A DNA stretch of 64,000 bases from Copromyces sp. CBS 386.78. Taxonomy: Eukaryota > Ascomycota > Sordariomycetes > Sordariales > Sordariaceae. Of the stretch, positions 46,321 to 58,550 are shown piece by piece. The notes under the pieces were generated by a model that did no database searches, was not told the DNA's origin, and saw only the letters and a program-made list of their open reading frames with translations. Positions within the stretch are counted from its first letter, which is position 1; each line of letters opens with the position of its first letter. The position numbers and the translations under genes were made by a program. The stretch covers positions 558,001 to 622,000 of the forward strand of contig MU839083.1 in assembly GCA_030685235.1 (NCBI GenBank), in the 5' to 3' direction.

Positions 46321-46580
46321 TCTTAATTTAAATTTCGTCTACTAGTAAGTCTACTAGTAGATTTCACAATGGTGTTAATTTAGATTTCTTCTACTAGTAA
46401 GTCTACTAGTAAGCTTTAGAATAGTCTTAATTTAGATTTCGTCTACTAGTAAATCTACTAGTAGATTTCACAATGGTCTTAATTTAGATTTCTTCTACTA
46501 GTAAATCTACTAGTAAGCTTTAGAATAGTCTTAATTTAAATTTCGTCTACTAATAAGTCTACTAGTAGTCTACTAATAAG
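46321..46580. repeat. 52-bp tandem array, five units in A-B-A-B-A order
   Basis: Units start at 46,321, 46,373, 46,425, 46,477 and 46,529, each exactly 52 bp and beginning T(C/G)TTAATTTA(A/G)ATTTC. Type A has ATTTCGTC and ends ATTTCACAATGG; type B has ATTTCTTC and ends GCTTTAGAATAG. Each unit holds the near-palindrome CTACTAGTA(A/G)(A/G)TCTACTAGTA. The fifth unit is an A type with a diverged end. Confidence 0.9.
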
Positions 46581-48239
46581 TTCCGCTTTTCTTTTACGTC
46601 TAATAATATATATCGCTCGTTTCCTTCATTATAAGTTATTAAAAGCAGTAGAAATCAATAAAATACGCCCTCCAACACCTAAGCCATCCAAAGAAGTTAT
46701 TGGAAATTATTATAGTAAAGCCCAACCGCTATATAAATATACTTATAAATACAATATAATAAAACACTACAGTATCTTCAATTTAATATATATTAACATC
46801 AATTATAGGTTAAATATCAATCTCCCTTTAGCAATCATCAAATCGAAACAATATATACTAAATCCTATAGCGTATATTATATTCTTTATTTTAAAAGTTA
46901 CATTATTAATTATTATTAGTATTCTAATCCTCCTCATTTTCCTTCTTACAATATTGCCGAAAGGATTAAGGAACAAAACAATCTTATTGCAGCAAGGAAA
47001 CCTAAAAAAAAAATACGGTTTACTATTGAACAAACTAACTTAGATAAGAAATTCAAAAAACTCCGGATATAGTTTAATAACTTAACAGAAATTATAAATA
47101 TACAAACGTGTTATATTTACTACTAAATACCTAATACGGTTTATATAATAATAAAGAGTTAGTAATATAACTTTATTGTATTTTCTTATGTTTCTAGATC
47201 GTACTCTATCTCTTCCCTAATGAAGATATCACCAACAATAGCCTTATTGTATTTATAAATAAAATCATTGATTGGCGCTTATCGTAAAAGGCTACAAAAT
47301 CAATCTATACCAGTATTTTACTCGGCCAGTTTCTTCAAATAATTACCACAACGCTTATTAAGGTTATCATCGGTATTAGTCTACAATCACTATATATACT
47401 ATATATTTAGTCTCGCCTTCTCTACTCACAACAACGGTACTATATATTACTTACCACTTCTAATATATAAAAAGACTCTAAGTTATTTAAAAACAGAGCT
47501 TCTCAAAATCCATAATAAAATCTTTCTCAGGAAGAAGAAATCGAACCTTCTTAATAGACTTACAACCTACAATTACTTTATTTTAGTCCTAAATAAATAA
47601 ATAAATTTAGAAAGGATATAAACACTACTTATAATTAATTTCTAGTTTTACTCTTTATAAAATAGTAAATACCGTTCTTCTTCTATATTCAATCACCGTT
47701 ATTTCCACATATTGCGAATTTCGCTACTTTAAAAGTCTTAACTACTAAATTACAATATAATAGATTTTGAATAATCTTACTTTACAATTATTATAAATAT
47801 ATTTACAAAGAGGTTAGGATTTTAAAAAAGCATAAATATCCTTATATAGTATCGGTAGCCGCATATCGATAGTAAATATAAACTATATAGTAAAGACTAA
47901 TAATAGATTATTATAGAATTATAATAGATAAACTAGTAGATATATAGATAGATACGAAGGTAATTATAGTAGATACGATAGTAGATTGAAGGTAGTTATA
48001 GTAAATACGATAATAGACAATCAATTTTAAGTATTCAAAAAGTAATTTTAAAAAAGCTAAAAAATAGATTAAAAATAATTATAATACATACGATACTTAA
48101 ATAGAAAAATTAGGATTCGGGAAAATAGAAGCGGTTTCAACTATTCGACAATCAATTTAAAGTATTCGAAAAATCGTTTTAAAAAAACTAAAAAAAAAGT
48201 TTAATTTTTAATATTAGAGCTAGAAAAGTATAAATAGTA
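46581..48239. repeat. AT-rich block
   Basis: TA-rich DNA without domains. A frame at 46,803-47,033 (-) has no support. Near 47,870-48,010 there is a run of short imperfect repeats of the ATAGTAGATACGATAGTAGA kind. Confidence 0.5.
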
Positions 48240-49610
48240 CCTAAGCCAACATAAACAAAATTAAACTTTATCATCACATTATACCGCAAAACTACCAATA
48301 GCAACTAGGTCGAACACGAAGGATAGTAACCTTATTAAAGGCCTTCCAACAAAAAAAACTAAAGATCCACCAACTTTGCCTCCAAAATAAAAATGCCAAA
48401 CTACAAACAAAAACGGACACCCTTATTCGAAGGCAAATAAAAAGAAGAAAAACTTTAATAAGGAAATTAACAAAACTAATAACAATTTCTACTATGCTCA
48501 ACATAAAAAGCAAGCCCAATTTTTCAAGGAAGATAGCGATATTAAAATAATTAAAAGCAATAATCCACCAATACAACAAGAGGAACAACAATATAAAGAA
48601 GGAGAAAATATTAAAGAGGAGGTAGAAGAAGAGAAAGGAGATAAACAAAAAGAAAAAGAAACAAAAAAGAAAAAACAAAACGAAAATATTAATAAAGACC
48701 GAAGCAAGAAAAATACGAACGAAGTAGAATTTAAGGAAAATTTACCAATAACAAACGCTCCAAATAACAAACAACAACTAACGACTATTAATACGGAAAA
48801 ACATAACTAGAAGGCGAAGAATAACTAGGCCGCGGTAACAAAACCCAATAAAACTAATAAGGTACCGTTAAAACATTACGTAGCAATAAAATAGTTAAAA
48901 TTTAATAAAATAAATAACGAAGGCGCTGAAGAATATACACGCAAAAAAAAGGAAAATAGTTTATATATATATATAAAGCACCCTAAGACTAAAAGATTAA
49001 CATAGGCTCGAATTATAACACGGCCACCGTCAAGTCATCTAGTTATTATTACTATATAAACCGAAAAAAAGAATCTCCAAACATATACAATTCTTATTAA
49101 TTACTACGGCCTAATTAGGAATGAAATTAGCAATACTAAAACAATCCTAATAAACGTCCTAAAACCAATTAAAAAGAATAAAGTAGAAATTTATTTTATA
49201 GCGCAAAATATAACACAACATTTACAAACACAATATAACCAAAAACAATCCTTACGTACTCCGAACCAATAAATTTTCTTTATAAATAATAAAAACGGTA
49301 ATAATATACTAATAATAAAGAATGTATAATATTAATATAAAAGTAAATATAATAAGGAGGATAATATTAAAAATTATTATAATAAGTCTAATATTACGCG
49401 ACTGACAAAACTATTACAAATTCTAGCGGTAATTAATCCAAATTCCAACTATATAACGAAGAATTCTACCGTAAATATCGAATTTAAAAACGGCATCGAA
49501 AGTAAATTAAACAAATTAGAAAAAAAAGTAGAACAATTTAAAAAAAATATATATAAAAACCGTAACCCTAATTCCGGCTCTAAAGAAGAATTTTAAAGAA
49601 TATAATTTAT
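48240..49610 (+). pseudogene. lysine-rich, coiled-coil gag/ORF1-like remnant
   Basis: Plus-strand frames with few stops, all TAG or TAA. One piece (about 48,410-48,810) is rich in Lys, Glu, Gln and Asn (for example EEVEEEKGDKQKEKETKKKK). The same frame goes on with HYVAIK and EEYTRKKKENSLYIY. A later piece at 49,390-49,600 ends with a heptad-like ESKLNKLEKKVEQFKKNI. This suits a nucleic-acid-binding gag or LINE ORF1 protein. No zinc-knuckle was found. The open minus-strand frames at 48,292-48,770 (Phe/Leu/Ser-rich) are shadows of this purine-rich coding strand. The plus strand is strongly G-poor relative to C outside the Lys/Glu run. Confidence 0.4.
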
Positions 49611-50060
49611 TTTAATATATTATATTTTTTAAAATATAGGAGAAAATAATTAATAATAATTACCTGGGAAAGTCTATAAACTAAAGCCTAGCCGAATATA
49701 TAAAAAATTGGGAACGGTTAGAATAAAGAAGTATAAAAAAATATAATAAAAATTAAATTTTTAATATAATACGTAGGGTATATAAAACCTAGCAATTATA
49801 TAAATCATTAAACTAAACACCTAATATATAGTAATTAAAAGTTATTTAAAATACCTTATCTATTTAATAAATATTAGAATATTACTATTATAATTAAATC
49901 GGTTTCGAATTTCTCAAATTCCTCGAATTCTCGTTATAATAATATCGATTTACGGTTCGACGTCGCCCGGCGCTTCGATAAGTTGAAGTAATATAATTAT
50001 TTCTTCGCCGAATTCGAAATGGAATTCGTAAAGACTATAGACTGCTACTAATTCAATAAC

Positions 50061-50217
50061 TCTAAAAACTCCACTCCTACATTTATTTTTAACTTTATCT
50101 TTTCTACAACTAGGGTTCTTCTATAGGTAGGTATAATAGAGCGTTTCTCAAAACAGGAGGGGGCTCAGCCGACCTCCAAGGACTCCACTCCTGCATTCAT
50201 TCCTAGCTTTGTCTATT
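50061..50217. repeat. two 43-bp direct repeats 114 bp apart
   Basis: 50,061-50,103 and 50,175-50,217 align without gaps. Nine of ten differences are transitions, all with T or A in the left copy and C or G in the right copy. The right copy lies in a patch of ordinary composition (50,120-50,240). Confidence 0.7.
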
Positions 50218-50389
50218 CTTCTCCTTCCAATCACCATTAACGAAATTATACGACCTCGACGACAAAATTTTCTTAAATCTAGAATAGATAAATTGGATGT
50301 TTAGAGTCTATGACTCAATAGTATATATCACTTCTAGTTCTAGTTCTTTTAAGAAGGGCGAAGGTGGCAAATATAATATAACGTAACGA

Positions 50390-51462
50390 ACGCCGAAAAC
50401 CATTATAGAAGAGAATATAAATATTATAATAATTTTATCACTAGAATAAATCTCTACATCTTTTCTATAAAACTTCAAATAACGAATTACCTTACCGAAT
50501 TACCATACCAATTCTTTCTCGTCCTTTAGTCCGTATACAACCTTTTATTTCTTATTAGTACCCCCTAGAATGTAAATTCAAATTCGGCCCTTCGTAACTC
50601 TTATATTATTAAAAAATTCAATATCTCAAACCTAACTTTAAATTTATTTAGAATAGAAATATCTATACCTTTTCTAATAATCTAAATTATTAGAAGAATA
50701 AAATAGAAATAATTATAATCGAAAATTTCGGAATAGCTTTAATAACCGCCAATACCGACCATTCTATCGAAATTACACTACGTAATACAATTATTAATCT
50801 AGTATTAAAATAATTTAATATCTAAAATTACTTACAACTTCGTATTATATTTATATAATTACTTCTCCGACTTAATAATCTTACTTAAATTAATAACCGA
50901 TTATACTTATACCCTATTAACGAATATAAACTTAGTAGTCGAAAACTACGTAAAATATTTACGTAGAAATTCGACGGCAACATAATTGAAGAAAATAACC
51001 TTCAAAAAATCATTTTATTAATCGAACGGGTTATTACCAATTATAGCCATAAATAACCAATATTTTTATAAGAACGGGAAGAGTCTCTACATATAGAAGC
51101 CAAACCTCTACTTCTATTATTTTAAATATAATATAGTAGGAAAAATAATGTTATTTATATTTATAGTAGCCGTTTAGGTACTTCTAATTAATATTTAATA
51201 TATTTAATTCAAGGTATTCAAACTAATAGGATCAAGCGTAAATACTTAGTAGGGTAGGTAGGGTATTATAATTATACTTAGGAGGATAAGGCGAATATAA
51301 ACTTAAAGTTATTAATTAAATTTATAAAAAAACTAATATTAGGGTAGAATTTAAAATAATTATAATATTAGTTTTATATTTATTAAAATTTATTTATAAT
51401 ATTTAAGAATTAGATAATTAATAATAATTTTATTAAAATAAAAAATAAAAATATAATTATAT
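50390..51462 (+). repeat. dispersed direct repeat, copy 2
   Basis: It matches copy 1 at 43,925-44,405 at both ends and carries an extra middle part (about 50,700-51,340). The segment 51,263-51,300 also matches the repeat start at 15,701 beside VPS41. It is therefore the more complete copy of the family. Confidence 0.7.
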
Positions 51463-52199
51463 TACTATATATAGCTACTAATTTTACGGTTGCCGCAACC
51501 TCCAATTAAAAACGTAATATTTATACCGTCCGCCCTAATAATAGCGTACAAAGATAAGCGCCTAATAAACTATTCCTTATTCCTAAGCGTTAATGTATAT
51601 ATAAATACTTCTAATAAATTACTGTCGTTATAAGTAATATATTTATAAGGCGTACCGAATCCCGAAGAAGGTTTAATAATTACTATTACTAAATTGAAAA
51701 TAAATATAATGAAGATTATTACTAAAAACCGTTTAAGGACGCGTATAATCCGTTAATAATAATAGTCTTATTCCCTATACTATTTATTTATAGCGCCTTA
51801 TTAATATAGAGTACTTCTCCTAGTTCTCTAAAGGAAACCGTATAGTAATAAGCGCTGTCGGATAAAAACCGCTAGCTCTTTTTAATCGCAAATAAATTAC
51901 GCTTATTCTATTTCAATTCTATCTATAGTAATATTTACCTACCGCCTCAATAAATAAACTACTTCCCCTCTACTACCTTTAATCTAATATTAGAATAATT
52001 AAAATACTATTCTTATATACCGTTCCTTCCTTCTAAACCGCTTATAACAATCGTCCCTTCCCTATCGTTTACCTTTATTCCCGTTTTATTATTATCCCCC
52101 AAATTCTTACAACTCTACTAAAATTTATATAAATATAAAGGCCTTTCCTTTCCTTCTATATAAGAATTCCTCCCCGCTACTATCTTTCGAATTTTTTTT

Positions 52200-53150
52200 T
52201 TTCCCTATTTAACTAATTTTTAAAATAATATCCTCTTCTATTAACTATATTCCTAACCGTCCTCCCGGCTATACTTCTAACCCCTTAGGCCTTATAATTT
52301 ATATTAATTATAATACTGCTAAGCGTAGCGTCGACTTCGTCCGTATAATAAATTCCCTATCCCTTAAATTCGCCCGCTCCCCTATACCCCCTTCTTCCCT
52401 AATACCCGAATTTTAAACCTTTATCCAAATATTAATTTCCAACCCTACCTTTAACCTTCTTCCTAACTGGTAAATCCTTTTTATTTTTATATTTATTTCC
52501 CTTTCTCTCCGCTAATTACGTTAATTAATATTATCTATTATATTCCCTACTTCTATTATAGCTTAAAATTTACCAATTATATTTATAATACTCTATCCTT
52601 TAATATAACTATATTCTATATACTCCTTGTAAAATATATTTATTATATTAATATTAAAAATAAATTTCCTCTTACGGTTTTCTTTTCGTTTTCTTCTTTA
52701 ACGTTCTTCAAAATACTAGTAAATAAAATACTACTTATCTTATTACTAATATAAAATATAAATTAAATACTCTATTAGGTTATTATAATAAATATAATAC
52801 CGTTTAGGCTATAATTATTATTTTATCCCATTTTTAAAATAATATTAGTCCCCTAATTCGTCGTCTCCGTAGCGCCTATATTAACTTCTTTAAAAATGTA
52901 CGTAAGTATTTAATTATAAACGGCCTCCTATATAACCTTAATATCCTTCTTCGCTATTGGAATATAAAAGTCGAAGATTATTAGCGTAAAGAATATTATA
53001 AAATATTTTTAATTAATTGTCCTACTACTCCTATTTTCGGTTTTAATAGAAGAAATACTAATATTAATTCCCTAATAATAATTAATAACCTTATCAATCC
53101 CCCTCTGATTAATAAAGGTTAGGTTTAATAGCGCCGCAAAATTATTAAAA
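52200..53150 (+). pseudogene. unidentified plus-strand transposon protein remnant
   Basis: One plus frame stays nearly open, broken mainly by TAA/TAG codons. It includes SAYINFFKNVRKYLIINGLL and LLRYWNIKVEDY near 52,870-52,990. No known domain was recognised. It faces the LINE on its right, so it belongs to a different element. Confidence 0.35.
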
Positions 53151-53499
53151 ATTAGGAATTAATATTTAATATACTTTATAAACTCTTCGCCCGCGAAAAA
53201 TATTAATTAATTATTTCGGTACCGCCTTCGTAATTAAATAACTACTATAATTAGTACAATTTAATTCCTCCTCCTTTTATCTCTCTTACGCTTTTTTATT
53301 CTAATATTATAATCAAATATATTTATAAATATTACGCAAATTCATCGCACTACTTTCCTTTTAATTTAATTATTAAATAGTATTTATTTAATTTATTAAG
53401 TTATAATATTTATAAAAAAATTCTCTTAATTCGGATTCCGTCGTCCAAATAAATTTAGAATTCTTCCTTCGTCTATAATTAATTGGCTACTATTATTTA

Positions 53500-56400
53500 G
53501 TAGTCGGCTATCTATAAATAATTTAAAATAATATATATAAAGGTTTCTTTACTTATATTATAAGAATAGATTAACGTTATAATATCCGGAACCTTCCTTT
53601 AGAAAAGGAAGGACTGGAAGCTTATAACTTCCGTCTTTACTTAAGTAAGAAGGGAATTCTTCGCTTTAAATAATAAGTATTATTTATTATCGTCTTCCAA
53701 TTATTAGGTTTCTTTCGTTTTTTATTTTATACTAATTATATACTATTTTATAATATTACTACTAAACTTCAGGTTAAAGTCGGCAATAATAAATTCGTAC
53801 CGTTGGTTTAATTTAATTACCGCTGCTACTAATTAGTAATTATAATACAATACTTATTCTTTTATTATTACTTCTTCTAATTACCCTTTATAGTCTGTAG
53901 CGGTTAATTCTAATATTTATAACGGGGGTAATTGTACCCCTATTACCGGGGGCGGACCTATTATAATTATTAGAAATTTCTCTATTAATATTTATTTTTT
54001 AACCTATTTAATTTTAGCGGTATTATTTTCTAATTTATTAGCGGGTAGCCGACTTCTTACTCTTCTTATTTAAATATAGTTAATTATTTAAATTATAATC
54101 CTTCGGACGAACCTTATTTAATTCGTATAGGCGAACCTTTCTTCGAAAGTTTTAACCCGCTTATTAAAATAAAAGTCGAACGGCGGATAAAAAGTTTCCG
54201 TCTCTAAATTCCTTACTAACGTACCTTTATATACTTTAGCGATAATTTTCAAATATTTAATTTAATATTTAATTAATTTAATTACTATCCTTCGTAATTT
54301 GCTATAAATTTTAATCGGCTAATAGAAGGTTAATATTCTATATATAATCGTATTCCGAATATACTTAATATAAATCTCCTTTATTCGTATAAAAGAATAA
54401 CCCTAAATTTTCGCCACTAATTATATTAGTATATTCGTCTATATAATTTTTTTTTTTTATTACTTCCGCGTATATTTAGTAATTAAATTTCCGATTTAGC
54501 TAAACTTTAAGGAATTTAATCGATTCTATTAATTTAAATACGATTCTTCTAATTTAGAGAATTTCTATTCTTAGTTCTTTCGTCCGCGTAAAATATATAA
54601 ATTCTATTTTACTTACTTCGAATTCTATCCTTTTCTTAATTACCTAACTTAAATAAATATCCTATATTATTTAGAACGTCCGATAGTTTTCTTCGGTAGT
54701 TTTAACTACTATAATAATATTAATATTATTAGCGAAGCTAATAATAATTATATTTTAGATAATAGTTAATTTATAATATAATAAGGTAATAAAGAAAATA
54801 AAAAAAATTAATAAGAGGGGGGAGCTTTATAATACGCTTATTATAATATTATAAAATTAGGAAGTTTTATCGTCGAAGAAAAGAAAACTTTTTCTTTTAG
54901 TAATAAAATTATTAATTTATTAGAAGATCTATTTTAGGAATTGTATTTTCTATAGCGTATATAAAAGCTACTTATAATTAATTCTATTGAATACGCCCTT
55001 TAAATCGAAGAATATAAAAGATATTACGGCCTTAAATTTCTATACTATATAAACCATATTAATAATTACTCGGATAATAAACTTAATTAAATAATTTACT
55101 TAATTACTTATCTAACTTTCTAAGAAGAAATTATATTTTTCCGCTACTTATATTAATTTTTTAATTATAAAAGTTTTAAAGATCTTTCTAACGTTATTTA
55201 GAAGCGATATAAACTGCTATACCCCGGCTAATTTTTATTATTCGGCGCTTTTTCCAAATTTTTTAAAAATAACTACTTTCGTATTTTTAAACCGTTAGGG
55301 GAAATATCCGAACCGGAGGTTCGCTACGGCGAAAGCCGTTATTATTTATTTAAATAATTCCCTATATATTTTTAAAAATTTATTTAAAAATTAATTAATA
55401 TTTAATATTTTATTAGGTACTATCTTCGAAATTTTTTTTAGATATCTTCTTCGGTAACTAGGTTATTAGTAAGTATTAGGGTATCGCTATTTAATAATTA
55501 AATCTAATCTAGTAAATAGCCCGTCGGAATTTTTATTTTCGGGAAGAAATAGTTGGTAAAGATATTTATTTTACTATTATAATTTTCGACTTTATTTACC
55601 CGCTTATTTTATTTAAGGGGTAATAATTTTAGCGGATCCGTTAAATAATAATTTCGTATCCTAACCTACTTTTTTAATAATTAAAGTTTATTCGGGTTTT
55701 TCGACGCGCTTATAATATAATCGCGCTATTTCATTCTTTGAATCTTCGTAATAAATTTCTTTTTTTTTATCGCCGTTTCTATAAATTCTTTTTAATTTAA
55801 AGGCGTCTGGTTCTTAAATTAAACCTACTATTTCCGCTATACTTCCTTTATTACTATTTTATATTCTAAATTCTACTAATCTACTTATTTTTTCCGACCT
55901 TTCTTTTAATATAGGACGAATTTTTCTATAATATTAATAAATTTGCTATCGAATTTATTAAATCCTAATTTAAATTCCTTTACTATTTTAATCCCTTTTA
56001 AAATTAATATTTTTTTTTCTACTACTTCTTATACTTTTTTTATATTTATTAAATTTTAATTAAACTTTTCCTCTACTTCCGCTTTTTTATTTCTTTTTCC
56101 TATTTAAACTTAAACTTCTTAAGGGTAATAATTTAAACCTATTTATTCGTACCGTTATATTCCCTAATATTCGGCCTTAATACCCTATAAAATTTATATA
56201 TAATCGATTATCCTATTTTTCTCTCCTCTAATTATATTTCCGAATTTTATTAATTCTCCGCGGGGGGTAATGAAATTAAACTTCTACTACTATACTTACG
56301 TAAATAACTTTATAGCGCCTAAATTAATCCTATTTTTTAAATTTTAATTAGGGTAATAAAAGTTATAGTCCCCTATAATTATATATTAACCGGCTAAGGG

Positions 56401-58550
56401 TTTCTCCTTAAAAAGTTCAAAAAAGGGAGACCCCTACTAATATTCTGGCGTATTTTAAAGGAAGATAGAGGAATAAATAAAATAAACGGTTATTAATTTT
56501 TGTAAATTCTTTAATATTATTGCGGTTCAATCCTTCTTAATTTAAAAGTTTAAATTTTTTAAATTTTATTTCTTATTTACGTAAATTACCATTCTACCCT
56601 TTTTTAAATAATTAATATTATAATATTTACCGCCCTTCGGCCGGTAAATATCCTTATTTAAATTCTTACCCGGCTTTTAAATTACTATAATATTATAAGT
56701 CTCCTCCTATTCGAATAATATTTTCCCTCTTTTATACGATTTCCCTATATTTTAATAGAGTATTTTCAATTAAATTATTAATTACTTTATAAAAAGTTTC
56801 CTTTTAATTTAATAGCGGGTTAGGGGGGTATTATTTCTTTAGAGATAATAATAGCGGCCGAAAGCGTAATAGTAATAGAATTAATATAAGTACAATCATT
56901 TATATTTTAAAAGCGGGTATAAACGTTTATTGGGCTTATATTTATAAATTTTAGCTAAAAGCCGCTTCTAATCTTCTTAGAGCGGCCTCTTTTTCTTCTT
57001 CTTATAAATAATTTCTTTAAAATTATAATTAAACGGAAGCTAAGGAAGGCGTCGGAAATTATAATATCCTCTTCCAGCTCTATTATTAACTTTAATATTA
57101 ATTTAGCCGGTCTTTTATAAATAGTAAAGTTACGAAGCCTTTTAATATAGTTGATAAATACTTTTATATAGGCCGCTCTTATAAGTAGGTACCTCTTTTT
57201 ATTAAAAGCGAAATACCCTAACTTCCTATATAATTTATAAAAAATTAAAGAACTATTTTTATTCGAAGGGTAATTCTCTTCTCCTATACGCGGCCTTTTA
57301 TACTTAATTTTATTATAATAGTTATAAGCGTTTTCTTAGCGACAAAATCTCGCTATATATCCGAAATACTAATATTTAAAGTATTATTAGGCGGAGGCTA
57401 TAATTTAGAATAGTTCGTATATATATATATTACTATCCTAAAAGAAAAAATTCTTTTAAAAGAAAATTATAGCCCTTATAATTATAATTTCTATTAAAAA
57501 TATTCTTTTCTCCTTCCTTTTATATTTTTTCTAAAATTTAACTTAAATAATCTCCGCCTCCTTATTCTTTACCTTTATTTTTTATATAACTGATTCGGGT
57601 TATTTCGTATTAATATTAACTTATAGGACTCCTTTAATTAAAACGGCTATAGTATTTAAAGATACGACGGCCTTTTTTCTAAAAATTATTTTAATTTAAA
57701 TTTAGTACTTCCAATATTAATCCCTAATTAATTCGTCGAAAATAATTACGTAATTTCTATTCGTTGCTATTTTAATAGCCGTACAAATTATTTTATACGG
57801 ACTCTCCTTTAGGGCGCCTTCGACGGCCTACTTTATATTATCGTTCGAATGTATAATAAATTTAGTAATAATTTAAACCCTTTTAATAATAAATTAACGT
57901 TCGTAATTAGAAGGGATAAACTTCTTAATAGTAATAGTAAATAAGTAGTAGAGGGTAGCGTTAATTTTATCCGGCAATTTCTAAATAATATTAACCTATT
58001 TTTTTAACGCTTTTTAAACGTTTTTCTTTATTTCCTTCGAAATAAATTTCTTTAAATTATTAATATCCTTCTTAATAATAAATTAGGTTTCGGCGGCCTT
58101 ATTTACTTTAAGTATTTTAAACTTACTTTTCTTCGTAGAAATTTTTACGAATTCGAGAAGGAATTTTCGAATTTAGTGACGGTCGTTAGTCGATACGGCG
58201 GTATAGTCTATAGTTTTATTTACTATAATAATAAATTTCTTTATAGTTTTATCGTCTTCCTCTATTTTCTCCGAAGTTTTTATAGTAAATACGGCGTTAG
58301 GGTCGTTATATCCTAAAATACTTCCGAAAGGGTTGTAGACGCTATTTTCGAGCCTACTCGCACCTCTATTAATTATTATTAGCAACGACGGCTCAACGCT
58401 ATCGCTACGGTCGTCGTAGGACATCGCGGAGGGGGTAAATGACCCTCTTGAGTCGATTGCCGTTGTTGGTTTTCGTTTTGGAGCACTTCCTAACCAGAAA
58501 TCGGCGTTTCCGGTTTCGGCGTCGTTTTTTCTTTGCGTACAATCCGTTAT
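53500..58550 (-). mobile_element. Tad1-like LINE retrotransposon, RIP-degraded
   Basis: Read leftward from about 58,550. A GC-rich 5' end is followed by ORF1, starting MSYDDRSDSVEP at 58,424. ORF1 ends in a zinc-knuckle region (YFGYIARFCR, then HxxC-like units decayed) near 57,370-57,200 and a basic tail (RRRKRGR) near 57,000. ORF2 follows: an APE-type endonuclease with YIIIGDYNFYYPN (expected LLGDFNLHHP) near 56,380; reverse transcriptase with FDLKGVFNRINYK near 55,010 (expected DxxGAFDxV) and FANNINI near 54,750 (expected FADD or FVDD); then TTEENYRTF and YFTRTKELRIEI. Frames are full of stops and no product is possible. The 3' end is uncertain; an RNase H domain may lie near 53,500-53,900. 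Order and motifs match fungal Tad1-clade LINEs. Confidence 0.8.
58173..58424 (-). pseudogene. LINE ORF1 N-terminal segment, less mutated
   Basis: An 83-residue open frame starts at ATG 58,424 (MSYDDRSDSVEPSLLIIINR..). It lies at the 5' end of the LINE, in the only part of the element with near-normal GC. Downstream the same frame is interrupted by stops of the C-to-T kind. It has no domain of its own that I recognise. Confidence 0.6.

Noticed and set aside
48292..48770. Minus-strand frames rich in Phe/Leu/Ser resembling membrane proteins
   Set aside because: They are the reverse reading of a purine-rich Lys/Glu coding strand (KKKK, EEVEEE), which better explains the sequence.
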